A stretch of DNA of 64,000 bases from Yeosuana marina. GTDB lineage: Bacteria; Bacteroidota; Bacteroidia; Flavobacteriales; Flavobacteriaceae. Where the stretch lies: positions 124,001-188,000 of the forward strand of contig NZ_JAAKGI010000007.1 of NCBI RefSeq assembly GCF_011762485.1, read 5' to 3'. The position numbers and the translations under genes are program-made. The notes below the pieces were generated by a model that saw only the letters and a program-made list of their open reading frames with translations, had not been told where the DNA came from and made no database searches. Within the stretch, counting starts at the first letter, position 1. Every line of letters starts with the position of its first letter. This document shows positions 47,051-56,774 of the stretch, in pieces.

Positions 47051-47105
47051 AGCAATGTAAATCAATTCTTTATATTTCATGAAGGTGATGCGCATTGCTT
47101 TTTTT
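47051..47105 (+). terminator. Probable clpB terminator
   Basis: The outer stem is AGCAATG (47051-47057) with CATTGCT (47093-47099) and the inner stem is ATCA/TGAT, separated by an internal loop. A run of seven T follows the outer stem. The large loop lowers confidence. Confidence 0.5.
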
Positions 47106-47181
47106 AATTCACCACTATCGACAAACGGTATCATAAACCCAATAAAATGCATTTTTTTAGCAACTGTATTAAATAATTTTC

Positions 47182-47189
47182 TAAATTTG
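47182..47189 (+). promoter_or_regulatory. Putative -7 promoter element of deoC1
   Basis: TAAATTTG matches TAnnTTTG, about 98 bases before the start codon at 47288. It would leave a leader of roughly 90 bases. Confidence 0.35.
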
Positions 47190-47287
47190 AAGTGAGATTA
47201 AATTCTTATTTCCCCTCAAGAATTTGATCTTTTATTCCCTCTCCAAATTTATTAATTATAGCGATATTAACCCATAAACCTACTTAA

Positions 47288-47953
47288 ATGGACATTAATT
47301 CTTTCTTAGATTTTTCACTTTTACACGCATCTACCACAGAACGAGATGTGATTAACTTATGCAACGACGCGCTTAATAATAATTACAAATCAATTTGTGT
47401 TAATAGCTGTTATGTACCTCTTGCAAAACAATTATTAAATGCAACACCTGTTAAAATATGCACCACCGTAGGTTTTCCATTAGGTGCAGTATCAACAGAA
47501 GCGAAAGTTTTTGAAGCTAAAAAAGCTATAAAAGATGGGGCAGATGAAATTGAAATGGTTATTAACATTGGCTTATTAAAAAGCAATAACTATATGGCTC
47601 TTTTAAAAGATATTATTGATGTAAAACTAGCCATTGGTGAAACACCTTTAAAAGTTATTATTGAAATTAATGAATTATCAAAAAACGAAGTCATTAAGGC
47701 TTGCGAAATTTGCTTAGATGCTAAAGCTGATTATATAAAAACAACAACAGGACTAACTAATAAAGGAACAACGTTTACAGCTCTAAAAATCATCAAAAAA
47801 ACAATTAGAGATAATGCAAAAATAGCAACTTCTGACGATGTGCTGGATACAGAAACAGCTTTAAAATATATTGAGTTAGGTGTTGATAGAATAGGTGTTA
47901 CGTCAGGAATAAAATCATCAAAAACTAAATTCATAAACGAAGAAGTTTTCTAA
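47288..47953 (+). CDS. DeoC-family protein with altered active site (degenerate deoxyribose-phosphate aldolase)
   Basis: A 221-residue TIM-barrel protein aligning without gaps to the DeoC encoded next. The Schiff-base Lys151 is kept (YIKTTTGL). The other E. coli catalytic residues differ: Asp102 is Glu89 (DEIEMV) and Lys201 is Ala180. The phosphate-binding Gly pair is Asp183-Asp184 (ATSDDV in place of KASGGI). The N-terminal DHTLLK is DFSLLH. The frame is clean, so this is divergence under some constraint rather than a broken gene. Normal aldolase activity is doubtful; it may act on another substrate or be regulatory. Confidence 0.85.
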   Translation: MDINSFLDFSLLHASTTERDVINLCNDALNNNYKSICVNSCYVPLAKQLLNATPVKICTTVGFPLGAVSTEAKVFEAKKAIKDGADEIEMVINIGLLKSNNYMALLKDIIDVKLAIGETPLKVIIEINELSKNEVIKACEICLDAKADYIKTTTGLTNKGTTFTALKIIKKTIRDNAKIATSDDVLDTETALKYIELGVDRIGVTSGIKSSKTKFINEEVF

Positions 47954-47984
47954 GAACTAAAAAACATATTATTGACACTACGTC

Positions 47985-48027
47985 AAAAAACGCGGTTGAA
48001 TTTATATAAATTCAACCGCGTTTTTTT
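47985..48027. terminator. Strong bidirectional terminator after deoC1
   Basis: The perfect 30-base palindrome CGCGGTTGAATTTA-TA-TAAATTCAACCGCG (47991-48020) is flanked by six A upstream and seven T downstream. It separates deoC1 from the deoC2-deoD unit, so the two aldolase genes are not simply one operon. Confidence 0.9.
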
Positions 48028-48032
48028 GTCTT

Positions 48033-48058
48033 TTTTGAATTTTATTCAAAATTCAAAA
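48033..48058. repeat. 26-base A/T palindrome upstream of deoC2
   Basis: TTTTGAATTTT-ATTC-AAAATTCAAAA is a perfect 11-bp stem with a 4-base loop, 12 bases after the deoC1 terminator. It may be a second weak terminator for leftward transcripts or a regulatory site for deoC2. Confidence 0.45.
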
Positions 48059-48197
48059 ACAATAATTCCATAGCTTTCATTGTTTTTCATCATATCCCAA
48101 TAACTAAACAGTTCTATAACACAGCGGTATAAATTATACTTAAAACTATTTTTATTAACCTAAAATAACATTAACTTTAACCTATTAAATTACCCTC

Positions 48198-48863
48198 ATG
48201 AAATCATTAAATAATTATATAGATCACACACTTTTAAAAGCCACAGCAACTAAAAAAGACATTCAAAAACTTTGTGAAGAAGCTGTAACATATCAGTTTT
48301 TCTCTGTTTGTGTTAATAGTTGTTATGTTTCAATAGCTAAAGAGTTTTTAAAACATTCAAATGTTAAGGTCTGCAGCGTGATTGGGTTTCCATTAGGCGC
48401 CATGTCTTCAAAATCGAAAGCAGCTGAAGCCCAAATAGCCATACAAGATGGGGCTGACGAAATTGATATGGTCATGAATATTGGTTATTTAAAAAATAAG
48501 GATTTTGACAGCGTATGTAAAGATATTGATGCCGTTAAAAATGTGATGCCTAACAACACGTTAAAAGTTATTTTAGAAACCTGCTACTTAGAAGATGATG
48601 AAATTATAAAAGCAAGTGAACTCGCTATAAAAGGTGGTGCCAATTTTATTAAAACCTCAACAGGCTTTGGTACTAGAGGAGCTAGTATGCAAGATGTTAA
48701 ACTTATGAAAGATGTTGCTAAGGACACTGCAAAAATAAAAGCATCAGGAGGTATCAAAGATGCTAAAACAGCTATAGAATATATAAATGCTGGTGCTGAA
48801 CGCCTAGGTACATCCTCTGGAATTGCCATTATAAAAGGAGAGATATCAAATTCAAGTTATTAA
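48198..48863 (+). CDS. deoC: Deoxyribose-phosphate aldolase
   Basis: A 221-residue enzyme that splits 2-deoxyribose-5-phosphate to acetaldehyde and glyceraldehyde-3-phosphate in deoxynucleoside salvage. All key residues are visible: DHTLLK at 9-14, Asp90 in DEIDMV, Schiff-base Lys152 in FIKTSTGF, Lys181 and the Gly pair 184-185 in KASGGI. It is 19 bases upstream of deoD, and the two form the salvage operon. It is a paralogue of the altered copy at 47288. Confidence 0.95.
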   Translation: MKSLNNYIDHTLLKATATKKDIQKLCEEAVTYQFFSVCVNSCYVSIAKEFLKHSNVKVCSVIGFPLGAMSSKSKAAEAQIAIQDGADEIDMVMNIGYLKNKDFDSVCKDIDAVKNVMPNNTLKVILETCYLEDDEIIKASELAIKGGANFIKTSTGFGTRGASMQDVKLMKDVAKDTAKIKASGGIKDAKTAIEYINAGAERLGTSSGIAIIKGEISNSSY

Positions 48864-48882
48864 TCAAAACAAAATTAAGCTA

Positions 48883-49581
48883 ATGAGTGTTCATATAGAA
48901 GCTAAAAAAGGAGATGTTGCAGAAACCATTTTACTACCTGGTGATCCTTTAAGAGCAAAATGGATAGCCGAAACCTTTCTAGAAAATCCTGTTTGTTTCA
49001 ATAAAGTAAGAGGTATGTTAGGCTTTACCGGAACATATAATGGTAAACGTGTTTCTGTAATGGGAACAGGTATGGGCGTACCAAGTATTTCTATTTACGC
49101 GCATGAATTAATAAACGAATATGGGGTTAAAAATCTAATTCGTGTGGGCAGCGCAGGCTCTTATCAAGCAGATATTAAAATTAGAGATATTGTTTTAGCC
49201 ATGGCGGCTTCTTCAAATTCTGGTATTAATGAACTTAGATTTGGAGGTGCTGACTTTGCGCCTACCGCTAGTTTTGAACTGTTTCAAAAAGCTATAGAAG
49301 CAGCAAAAGCAAAAGACATAAAAATTAAAGCAGGAAATATATTTACCTCCGATGAATTTTACGAGGATGATTTCGAATCTTATAAAAAATGGTCAAAGTT
49401 TGGAGTTCTTTGTGTTGAAATGGAATCTGCCGGACTTTATACTGTAGCAGCCAAATACAAGGTAAATGCGCTTTCTATTTTAACTATTTCTGATTCTTTA
49501 GTAACGGGAGAACGAACTACTACCGAGGAAAGAGAGACAACTTTTAAAGGTATGGTAGAAATTGCCTTAGAATTGGCCTAA
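48883..49581 (+). CDS. deoD: Purine-nucleoside phosphorylase, DeoD type
   Basis: A 232-residue hexameric-type phosphorylase releasing purine base and (deoxy)ribose-1-phosphate. Signatures: [52 protein letters not shown] and the catalytic Asp in [11 protein letters not shown]. It follows deoC directly, and its product, via the phosphopentomutase step (gene not here), feeds the aldolase. Its stop overlaps the convergent pxpC stop by four bases. Confidence 0.95.
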   Translation: MSVHIEAKKGDVAETILLPGDPLRAKWIAETFLENPVCFNKVRGMLGFTGTYNGKRVSVMGTGMGVPSISIYAHELINEYGVKNLIRVGSAGSYQADIKIRDIVLAMAASSNSGINELRFGGADFAPTASFELFQKAIEAAKAKDIKIKAGNIFTSDEFYEDDFESYKKWSKFGVLCVEMESAGLYTVAAKYKVNALSILTISDSLVTGERTTTEERETTFKGMVEIALELA

Positions 49582-50426
49582 TTAACCAAGCAAAACCTAA
49601 TAACTTGATTTGTATATTTTTGGGCTAGTATACTAATTGACTTTTCTTCTAATTGAAGTATTCTAGGATAACCACCAGTAGTTTGACAATCTCGCATTAA
49701 AATAATAAGATTCCCAGAGGGCGTTAATTGAACTGTTCCAGGAAGCACACTAGATGTAATGATAGGCTCTAAACTATTCTCCAAAGGTTCTTGTAATTGA
49801 TAGGCCATTCTATTGTTATTCTTAGAAACCGTATACTCTTTTGAAAATAATTCAGATTGTTGTTGTTTTGAAAGCATATCAAACTCTGGTCCTTTAAAAG
49901 CATTAATATCCTTAGATTTTATATAAGACACATCGACCCTAAGTGATGCATGTTGTTCTATCAATTGTGTGTTAGGCTCACCAATAGATACCTCATCTCC
50001 TTTATTTAATTTATAGGAAGTTGTGATGTCTTTATACATACTGCCGCTCCCCATAACGATTTCTAATTTAATTCCTCCTAAAACTGCCACATAGCTTCTA
50101 AAACCAAACTTTAAAGTACCAAACGTTAACACATTGCCTTTATTAACTTTGATTATTTTACATAAATCTATCGAAATGCGATCTAGTTTTGGGGACATAT
50201 CGGCTCCTGTGATGCAAATGTGAGTATCTATTTGAAATTCTAAACTATCTCCTGCCATCGTCATTTCTATAACGGGTGCATCTTCTGGATTTCCTAATAA
50301 GGAATTGGCTAATATAGCCGCCTGCTTGTCCATGACTCCTGAAACAGGAACTCCATAAGCTTGATATCCGCTTCTCCCAAAATCTTGAATAGAAGAATAG
50401 AACCCAGCTTTTAATACTTTAATCAT
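49578..50426 (-). CDS. pxpC: 5-oxoprolinase subunit C (biotin-dependent carboxylase-like)
   Basis: A 282-residue protein of the KipA/PxpC family, with [46 protein letters not shown] at the N-terminus and a C-terminal [26 protein letters not shown]. With PxpA and PxpB it forms the ATP-dependent enzyme that opens 5-oxoproline to glutamate, repairing a damage product of glutamine. It overlaps pxpB by 8 bases. Confidence 0.93.
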   Translation of the reverse strand: MIKVLKAGFYSSIQDFGRSGYQAYGVPVSGVMDKQAAILANSLLGNPEDAPVIEMTMAGDSLEFQIDTHICITGADMSPKLDRISIDLCKIIKVNKGNVLTFGTLKFGFRSYVAVLGGIKLEIVMGSGSMYKDITTSYKLNKGDEVSIGEPNTQLIEQHASLRVDVSYIKSKDINAFKGPEFDMLSKQQQSELFSKEYTVSKNNNRMAYQLQEPLENSLEPIITSSVLPGTVQLTPSGNLIILMRDCQTTGGYPRILQLEEKSISILAQKYTNQVIRFCLVN

Positions 50427-51153
50427 GAATCACCTCGCTTTCAATTTGGTAAACACCCGCTTCTACCAGTATTTTTACATCTTGATGTTCCTTTTTAGAA
50501 ATAGGAATACATTGTATTTTATCACCCGGACTCGCAAAACAAGGAATATCATTTTGAATATTAAAAAAATCAATGGGTGCGTTACCTATAATGTTCCATC
50601 CTCCAGGACTTTCTTTGGGATAAATACCAGTTTGATTACCGCCAATACCCACCGAACCTTTTTCAATTGTTAACCTTGGAGTCCCTTTTCTTGGTATCCA
50701 TAACAACTCGTCTAAACCGCCTAGGTATAAAAAACCTGGTAAAAAACCAATAAAATAAACGGTATATAAGCCTTTTGTATGTGCTTCAATAATTGATTCA
50801 ATTGATATTTTTTTTTCTTGCGATAAACACTCTAAATCAATACCAAAATCGGGATGATAACATACTGGAATTTTCCATAATTTATAATGTTGTCGATGTT
50901 CTTTCTTGAGTGAGGTGTATATATTTTTAAAATAATGTATTTGCTTTTTAAAATCTATACTAGTATCCTTAAAAATAACGATAAGAGAACGATACGCAGA
51001 ATTCAACTCGACACCTTCTTCCTGTTTATCTTTTAAAATAGCTTTTTTAAAAGCTAGGATATCATATAAAATAGCTTCACTAATAATGGACGGCCATTCA
51101 ATTAAAATAGCTCGTTCTCCATACGGTTTGTATGTAAGCTGATATTTAGGCAA
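50419..51153 (-). CDS. pxpB: 5-oxoprolinase subunit B
   Basis: A 244-residue KipI-type protein with YKPYGERAILIEWP at the start and IPVCYHPDFGIDLECLSQ in the middle. YFIGFLPGFLYLGGLDELLWIPRKGTPR and SVGIGGNQTGIYPKESPGGWNIIGNAPI follow, the conserved PxpB core. It overlaps both neighbours by 8 bases, which suggests coupled translation and a stable complex with PxpC. Confidence 0.94.
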   Translation of the reverse strand: MPKYQLTYKPYGERAILIEWPSIISEAILYDILAFKKAILKDKQEEGVELNSAYRSLIVIFKDTSIDFKKQIHYFKNIYTSLKKEHRQHYKLWKIPVCYHPDFGIDLECLSQEKKISIESIIEAHTKGLYTVYFIGFLPGFLYLGGLDELLWIPRKGTPRLTIEKGSVGIGGNQTGIYPKESPGGWNIIGNAPIDFFNIQNDIPCFASPGDKIQCIPISKKEHQDVKILVEAGVYQIESEVIHD

Positions 51154-51886
51154 TAGTGATCTGTTTAGCTTTAAATTCCTTTTTTAAAAATTTTAAAATA
51201 GTGACCACATTTGGGTTGTCGCCATGAATACAAAAAGTATCTGCTTGTATTGGAACCAAATGCCCCTGAAGTGTTTTTATGTTCTCTGATTGAATCATGC
51301 TGTACATATGTTTAAAAACAGTTTCGGGATCTTCAATCAATGCATTTTTATCGTTTCTTGAAACCAAGGTTAAATCGTCATTATAATTTCTATCAGCAAA
51401 CGCTTCATAGATAATTGGAATCTTATTTTCTATAGCAAGTTTTTCAATGACTGATTTAAAAGGGACATACAATTTAATAGGCAACATAAAACTTTTAATC
51501 ACCTTTACTATTACAGTTGCAATTTTCTTGTCAATAGCAGCCAAATTATATAAAGCGCCATGAGGTTTTACATGATTTAATCTCGCTTGTTCTTCACTTA
51601 AAACACTCATTAAATCATCTATCTGCTCTTTTAATGATGTATACAAAGCTGCACAGGTTATGTCCATTGGTTTACGTCCAAAATGTTCTCTATCAGGGAA
51701 CGATGGATGTGCTCCTATTTTGACCCGATGCGCTTTAGACAATTTTATAATCTGTCTCATGGTTTCTTTATCACCCGCATGCCCTCCACAAGCAATATTA
51801 CAGGATGATATATATGGAAAAATTTTAGATTCATTTCCAACACCTTCTCCTACATCAACATTAATATCGACAAACTTAGTATTCAT
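51146..51886 (-). CDS. pxpA: 5-oxoprolinase subunit A (LamB/YcsF)
   Basis: A 246-residue PxpA protein with INVDVGEGVGNES, NIACGGHAGDKETM, KIGAHPSFPDREHFGRKPMD, HVKPHGALYN and ADTFCIHGDNPNVV. It is the first gene of the pxpABC unit and completes the three-subunit 5-oxoprolinase. No permease accompanies the set here, so the substrate probably arises inside the cell from glutamine or glutathione-type damage. Confidence 0.95.
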   Translation of the reverse strand: MNTKFVDINVDVGEGVGNESKIFPYISSCNIACGGHAGDKETMRQIIKLSKAHRVKIGAHPSFPDREHFGRKPMDITCAALYTSLKEQIDDLMSVLSEEQARLNHVKPHGALYNLAAIDKKIATVIVKVIKSFMLPIKLYVPFKSVIEKLAIENKIPIIYEAFADRNYNDDLTLVSRNDKNALIEDPETVFKHMYSMIQSENIKTLQGHLVPIQADTFCIHGDNPNVVTILKFLKKEFKAKQITIA

Positions 51887-51901
51887 TGCAACAGGTTAAC
51901 T

Positions 51902-51914
51902 ACGTTAATAACGT
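51902..51914. promoter_or_regulatory. 13-base palindrome upstream of pxpA
   Basis: ACGTTAATAACGT is a perfect odd palindrome (arms ACGTTA/TAACGT) 16 bases upstream of the pxpA start. Its position suits an operator; no regulator gene is nearby. A second palindrome, AAACTATAGTTT (51950-51961), nearer the tricorn stop codon, could be part of a weak terminator. Confidence 0.35.
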
Positions 51915-51974
51915 GCTTAACATACGAAGAAACAACTGAAAAACATCAGAAACTATAGTTTAAATCATAGTTTT

Positions 51975-54900
51975 TTATAACTGTTTTAACAACGTCTCAA
52001 CAGCTTTCTTTAATTGCGTATCTTCTCCTTTTGCTTTATCATCAGGATTATTAGTCACCAAAACATCTGGAACAGCAGGTCCTAACTCCATATTAGATTT
52101 GGTTGATTTTACATACCAACCTCTAAATGGCATTCTAACATAAGACCCATCAATTAAATACGTAGCTCCAGTAGATATAACAGCTCCAAAAGTTGGTTCT
52201 CCAACCAAAGTTCCAATACCTAAAGTTTTATAGGCATGAGAAAATATTTCAGCATTAGAATAACTTGTAGAGTTACAAAGAGCAATAGATGGCTTAGTCC
52301 AAGCTGCTAATGGTAAACGTTCACTAAATGGATAATGATTTACAAATTTTGTTTGTTCTTTTTCCAAATTATCGGCAGCGCCTCTTGGAACGGTATAGGC
52401 ATGCTGTTTTACATTAAGAACAGCCATAAGATAATCGGTCGTCCATCCGCCTCCATTATAACGAACATCGATAATCAAACCTTTTTTACCTAAACCTGCA
52501 GAGGTTAACTCTCGCTCAAATTCTTCAAAACTTTGCCAGTTCATTCCTTGAATATGAATATATCCCAATTTCCCATTGGAATATTTTTCCGTTAGCCTCT
52601 TACGCTCCCTAACCCAAGCATTATAATTCTCTTTTCTATTACTACTTTGTGGTCGTATAACAACTTCGACAGCGTTATTAACTCGTTTAACATCTAAATA
52701 AATCTTTTCATTAGAAGTTCCTTCTAAAAGGCTATACACGTTCAAATCTTTTGAAAGTTTAGTACCATTTACCGATGTAATGATGTCTCCAACTTGAATG
52801 GTGCTGGCAACACGATCTGCCGGCATTCCATAAGTTACAGTACTAACCTCTAGACTACCATTGTTTTTAGGTTTAAATTCAACTCCTAATAATCCGGTGG
52901 ATTCTCTCTGTAAATCTTCTCGTTGCTCACCGCCATATAATCCCATATGACTCGCATTAATTTGACCTAACATCCAATTGAATATATTCTTAAAATCTAC
53001 TCGCGTTGATGCCTTCATTGCTAAAGGCTTATAGACGTTTTTCAAAGCGCTCCAGTCTTGACCATGAAAATTAGGATCATAGAAACCATCATTAATAGCT
53101 TTCCATGCTTCATCAAATATCTGATCGGATTCTTCAGAATAGTCAATATCCATTTTAGCAGAAATAGCTAAGTTTTCTAATTTATCATCAGATAAATTAA
53201 CACTTGAAAGCGAACCAGAACTTAACGTCATAAATAGAGTTTTTCCTTTATTATCTGCAGTAATTCGTGATGGTTTTTTATTTTTCGTTGTAATCTCCTT
53301 TTTGTCTTTTCCATCCCATGAAATTTTGTATAAATCTGATTCAACTTCAGCATCACCATTGCTACCATTTCCTGTGGTATAATAAATGGTTTTGCCATCA
53401 CTAGATATATATTGAGCAAATTCACCTCCAACAAAATTAGTAACCTGAACTAAGCGTTGAAATATATTATCAAAATCTATAGTAATATCCTTAACAATTT
53501 TAGAATCACTATTCTCTTTATTGCCTTTCTTTTCATCTTTCTTATCGTCTTTTTTATCTTCATTATTCTTTTCCTCTTCCCAATCCTGCGCTGTCTTTTC
53601 CCAATCAGATTTATTTAACCAAACAAACCACACATCATAATCACCATTATTTCTATCAGAAGAAAACACCAACTTTTTGCCATCTGCGCTCCAAATAGGC
53701 CTACTATCTTGTTTTGGATGCATCGAAACATTGACTGGTTTTTGAGAATTATCAGCTTTATGAATATAAATTTCACCATTAAAATCTAAATCTTCTAAAC
53801 TGTACGCCAACCATTTAGAATCAGGAGACCACGCAACATCACTTGGTGTTGCCCAACCATCAAGCAAGGTAATCTCTTTTGATAACTTTCCATTTTTATC
53901 AATTTGAGACACAATTAATTTACCTCTACCGTGTGTGTATACTATTGATTTTCCGTCTGGTGATATGATTGGATTTGATTCATTCTCGGATGTTTTTGTC
54001 AATCGTACAACGCTATGCTTCAACGAGTTCAATAAACTGGACTCCTTTGCATCCTCAGACTTTAAAAGATATAAATCACTTTGTCCATCTCTATCCGATA
54101 CAAAAACAAGCGTACTATCATTTAACCATGTTGGCATTCTATCTCTGTAAGCTGATTTTGAAACGTTGACCGTTTTCTTATTATCCTTATTGGTTGATCT
54201 AATAAAAAGTTCTCCCCTAATCACTAACGCACTATAGTCTCCATTTGGAGAAATAGCAATATCACTTATATTGTTTGTATATGTTTTATGAACGACAGGA
54301 TCAAACCTGAAATCTGAGGCTAACTTTAAATGAATCTCAGTTTGAGACTTTGTTATGGCATCTATTTGATATAGTTTATCGCCTTTTACCGCTACAATGG
54401 TTTTACCATTAGCACTCACGTTAAAAGAAAATATACCCATGTCTTTAAATGACGTTATTGGTTCAATCGTTCCTGTTTTTTGTCCTTGCTGATTAATTGT
54501 AAGTTTATGAATATTGTATTTACCGGTTCTTGAGGATTGAAAGTAGATAGTTGAATCATCACCCCATTGCGGATAAAAATCATTGCCATCATAGGTTGTT
54601 AATTGTGTATACGCATCATTCGCAATATCGTACAGCCAAATATTTCTATTAGCAGGTCCTTTATAAGCTTCTCGTTCAATACGGCAAGAACCTTTTACAA
54701 ACACAATAAATTTTCCGTTAGGAGATCGTTTTGCATCAAAACCAACGGTACTCATGTATCTTTCTGGTGTTCCTCCTTTTTCACTGACTATTTGTGTTTC
54801 ATATTCACGTTCAACCTGAGCAAATACACGTCTCGTTGAAAATATAATATGTCCGTCGCTCGTATAATCTGTTATATAGTCATAAGCCGAATGAAAGGTA

Positions 54901-55205
54901 ATACGCTTTGGTAAACCTCCTTGAGACGGAATTATAAAAATGTCATTATTTCCGTAACGATTACTTTGAAATGCAATGGAATTCCCGTCATGACTCCACA
55001 TTGGGTTGGTGTCATAGGCTTCATGAACCGTTAAGCGTTTAGTATTTTCTCCATTGATAGTCGCTGTCCAAATATCACCTTGATAATTAAACGCTATTTG
55101 TTGTCCATCGGGACTTACAGATGGTTTGTTAATGATAGGATTTTGAGAAAAACAAATTGAAGTTAATAGTAAAGAAAGAATAGATAGTTTATGTGATAAT
55201 TGCAT
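51975..55205 (-). CDS. Tricorn-like S41-family protease, exported
   Basis: A 1076-residue protein with a signal peptide to ~20. N-terminal TolB-like and other propeller repeats span ~25-640, each with motifs such as SPDGKSIVYTHGRG and SADGKKLVFSSDR. A Lys/Glu/Asp-rich linker lies at ~545-575. A PDZ domain follows near 770-850 and a C-terminal S41 core has catalytic Ser983 in TSYSNAEIF and GEPTFGAVISTG. The order is that of archaeal tricorn. It would degrade peptides in the periplasm. It is monocistronic and followed by pxpA on the same strand. Confidence 0.9.
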   Translation of the reverse strand: MQLSHKLSILSLLLTSICFSQNPIINKPSVSPDGQQIAFNYQGDIWTATINGENTKRLTVHEAYDTNPMWSHDGNSIAFQSNRYGNNDIFIIPSQGGLPKRITFHSAYDYITDYTSDGHIIFSTRRVFAQVEREYETQIVSEKGGTPERYMSTVGFDAKRSPNGKFIVFVKGSCRIEREAYKGPANRNIWLYDIANDAYTQLTTYDGNDFYPQWGDDSTIYFQSSRTGKYNIHKLTINQQGQKTGTIEPITSFKDMGIFSFNVSANGKTIVAVKGDKLYQIDAITKSQTEIHLKLASDFRFDPVVHKTYTNNISDIAISPNGDYSALVIRGELFIRSTNKDNKKTVNVSKSAYRDRMPTWLNDSTLVFVSDRDGQSDLYLLKSEDAKESSLLNSLKHSVVRLTKTSENESNPIISPDGKSIVYTHGRGKLIVSQIDKNGKLSKEITLLDGWATPSDVAWSPDSKWLAYSLEDLDFNGEIYIHKADNSQKPVNVSMHPKQDSRPIWSADGKKLVFSSDRNNGDYDVWFVWLNKSDWEKTAQDWEEEKNNEDKKDDKKDEKKGNKENSDSKIVKDITIDFDNIFQRLVQVTNFVGGEFAQYISSDGKTIYYTTGNGSNGDAEVESDLYKISWDGKDKKEITTKNKKPSRITADNKGKTLFMTLSSGSLSSVNLSDDKLENLAISAKMDIDYSEESDQIFDEAWKAINDGFYDPNFHGQDWSALKNVYKPLAMKASTRVDFKNIFNWMLGQINASHMGLYGGEQREDLQRESTGLLGVEFKPKNNGSLEVSTVTYGMPADRVASTIQVGDIITSVNGTKLSKDLNVYSLLEGTSNEKIYLDVKRVNNAVEVVIRPQSSNRKENYNAWVRERKRLTEKYSNGKLGYIHIQGMNWQSFEEFERELTSAGLGKKGLIIDVRYNGGGWTTDYLMAVLNVKQHAYTVPRGAADNLEKEQTKFVNHYPFSERLPLAAWTKPSIALCNSTSYSNAEIFSHAYKTLGIGTLVGEPTFGAVISTGATYLIDGSYVRMPFRGWYVKSTKSNMELGPAVPDVLVTNNPDDKAKGEDTQLKKAVETLLKQL

Positions 55206-55279
55206 AGAGTAATAGTTTAGATTTCTAAAAATAATTCATTTTTATAATTAAGCCCTAACCTAATTGGTTTTTAACAATA

Positions 55280-56395
55280 TTAGGTCGATAAATTAGCTAC
55301 TGAACTCAAGGCGTAAATAGCAAAACTACCTAACCAATGACCGCCTTCATAACTATCGCCTACAATACTGCGTAACGAATAATTGATATGTTGATTCGCT
55401 ATATTTTTTAAATGTTTATATTCCGGAAGTCCTTCGGCTATTTTATTCAAGCACCAAGCTCTCGAAAAGTTAACACCATCTAAATGTACTAATTGCCCAT
55501 CGGTTCTATCAGACACTAAACCAACATCTAATTTATAATTGGGATTCTTTAGTTGGGGTAAAAAAGCATCTAGCCATATTTTAAATTTATCTTTAGGTAA
55601 TAAGCGTTTCATTAAAGCAGCTTCTTCTAAACATGGCGATAAAAAATCACTTCCACTAGGTTCCCAAGACATAGGACAGTCTGTATCGTTTAAAAAGAAA
55701 TAGTTTGCACGTTCTTTTATAGCTAATTTCAAAGAATCATTATGGACACTCTCAGCATAATCATAAGCAAAAGACAATCCAAATGCGGTATTAGGATGTG
55801 TACCAACACGCAACGGATAGTTTAATTTTGGTAAAAACTCGATGTATTTATCAGAAATCAAATCGGTTAAGGGTTGAAGATTTCCCTCTAACTCTCTGGC
55901 AACAGACGAATCCCAAGTATGCAACTCTTCAGCTAGTTTTAGCAACCAAGCCCAACCATAAGTACGTTCAAAGGATTTGTTATGTTCACCATCAAAAAAA
56001 GCTACTTCGGTTTCTATGTTTTCTTTTGAAATACTTTTGAGAAGTCGTTTCTTTATAGATTCGGAATTATCTAATTCGGGAAACATTTTTAATAAACGTA
56101 CCAAACTCCAATGCCCATGAACCGACGAGTGCCAGTCGAAACAACCATAAAATGCCGGATGTAAAGTTTTTGGTGATTTTAAATCATAATCACTTCCTAA
56201 TGTTTGCCCTAATCTGTTTGGATATTCAGTATCGATACAATGCAAAGGTAATTGTGCTAAATGGTTAGCTTGCTTTAGATTGAGTACAGGAGTTTCCACA
56301 ATATCTGGTTTAGGGTTTTCTATGGTGTCTTTTTTTTTGAAATTGTTGCAGCTTACTATTAAAAAAGCAAACAAAAATATAGTTAGTTTGTTCAT
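55280..56395 (-). CDS. DUF2891 lipoprotein
   Basis: The start is taken at the internal ATG, because the longer frame adds 10 residues before the signal. The 371-residue product has lipobox LIVSCNN (Cys ~16). The DUF2891 body is helical, an (alpha/alpha)-barrel-like fold: GCFDWHSSVHGHWSLVRLLKMFP, RTYGWAWLLKLAEEL, YPLRVGTHPNTAFGLSFAYDYAE and EGGHWLGSFAIYALSS. The His/Trp/Asp residues resemble glycosidase-like active sites, but function is unknown. Confidence 0.85.
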   Translation of the reverse strand: MNKLTIFLFAFLIVSCNNFKKKDTIENPKPDIVETPVLNLKQANHLAQLPLHCIDTEYPNRLGQTLGSDYDLKSPKTLHPAFYGCFDWHSSVHGHWSLVRLLKMFPELDNSESIKKRLLKSISKENIETEVAFFDGEHNKSFERTYGWAWLLKLAEELHTWDSSVARELEGNLQPLTDLISDKYIEFLPKLNYPLRVGTHPNTAFGLSFAYDYAESVHNDSLKLAIKERANYFFLNDTDCPMSWEPSGSDFLSPCLEEAALMKRLLPKDKFKIWLDAFLPQLKNPNYKLDVGLVSDRTDGQLVHLDGVNFSRAWCLNKIAEGLPEYKHLKNIANQHINYSLRSIVGDSYEGGHWLGSFAIYALSSVANLST

Positions 56396-56774
56396 TTTAT
56401 AAAAATCATAAAAGTTATACAACATAATCGAAACATATGAAAATAAGATTTCTCGTTTAATAATCTAAAAAACATATGCTTTTGTTTTTATGTAATTATT
56501 TTTTTTCTCTATCTAAATAAGTTTTAAAAAAGTTATTAAAATTTTGGTTTTCAGTTGTTTAAATTAAATTTAAAAAACATTAATCATAGGCAATAACAAA
56601 ATAAATTTTAAAATATCTATTTTATCTGATATTACATTTATAAATAAAATGACCGATAATCCTAAAAATTTATATTACTTAGAAATAATAATTCTACTAT
56701 TAAATATTTATTTTCTATTTTTTCAATAAAATTAAATTTTAAAATGAGAGTACTAAACTATCTGAAATCACAAT
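56396..56774. other. 379-base AT-rich intergenic region
   Basis: Very AT-rich upstream DNA of the DUF2891 gene and downstream DNA of yifB. It contains a 26-codon ORF (56649-56729, plus strand) with a hydrophobic tail that I do not trust as a gene. No clear promoter, terminator or repeat. Confidence 0.55.

Larger units (their letters stand above)
46987..47287. other. 301-base intergenic region between clpB and deoC1
   Basis: It holds a terminator-like hairpin for clpB (47051-47105) and a TAnnTTTG promoter element for deoC1 (47182). The remainder is AT-rich with no ORF. Confidence 0.6.

Noticed and set aside
47288..48863. Two deoC genes seen as a frameshifted or split single gene.
   Set aside because: Each copy is a complete 221-residue protein with its own start and stop, separated by a strong terminator.
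56649..56729. A 26-codon ORF with a hydrophobic tail between DUF2891 and yifB.
   Set aside because: The DNA is extremely AT-rich, so short hydrophobic frames arise by chance; no promoter or conserved neighbour supports it.
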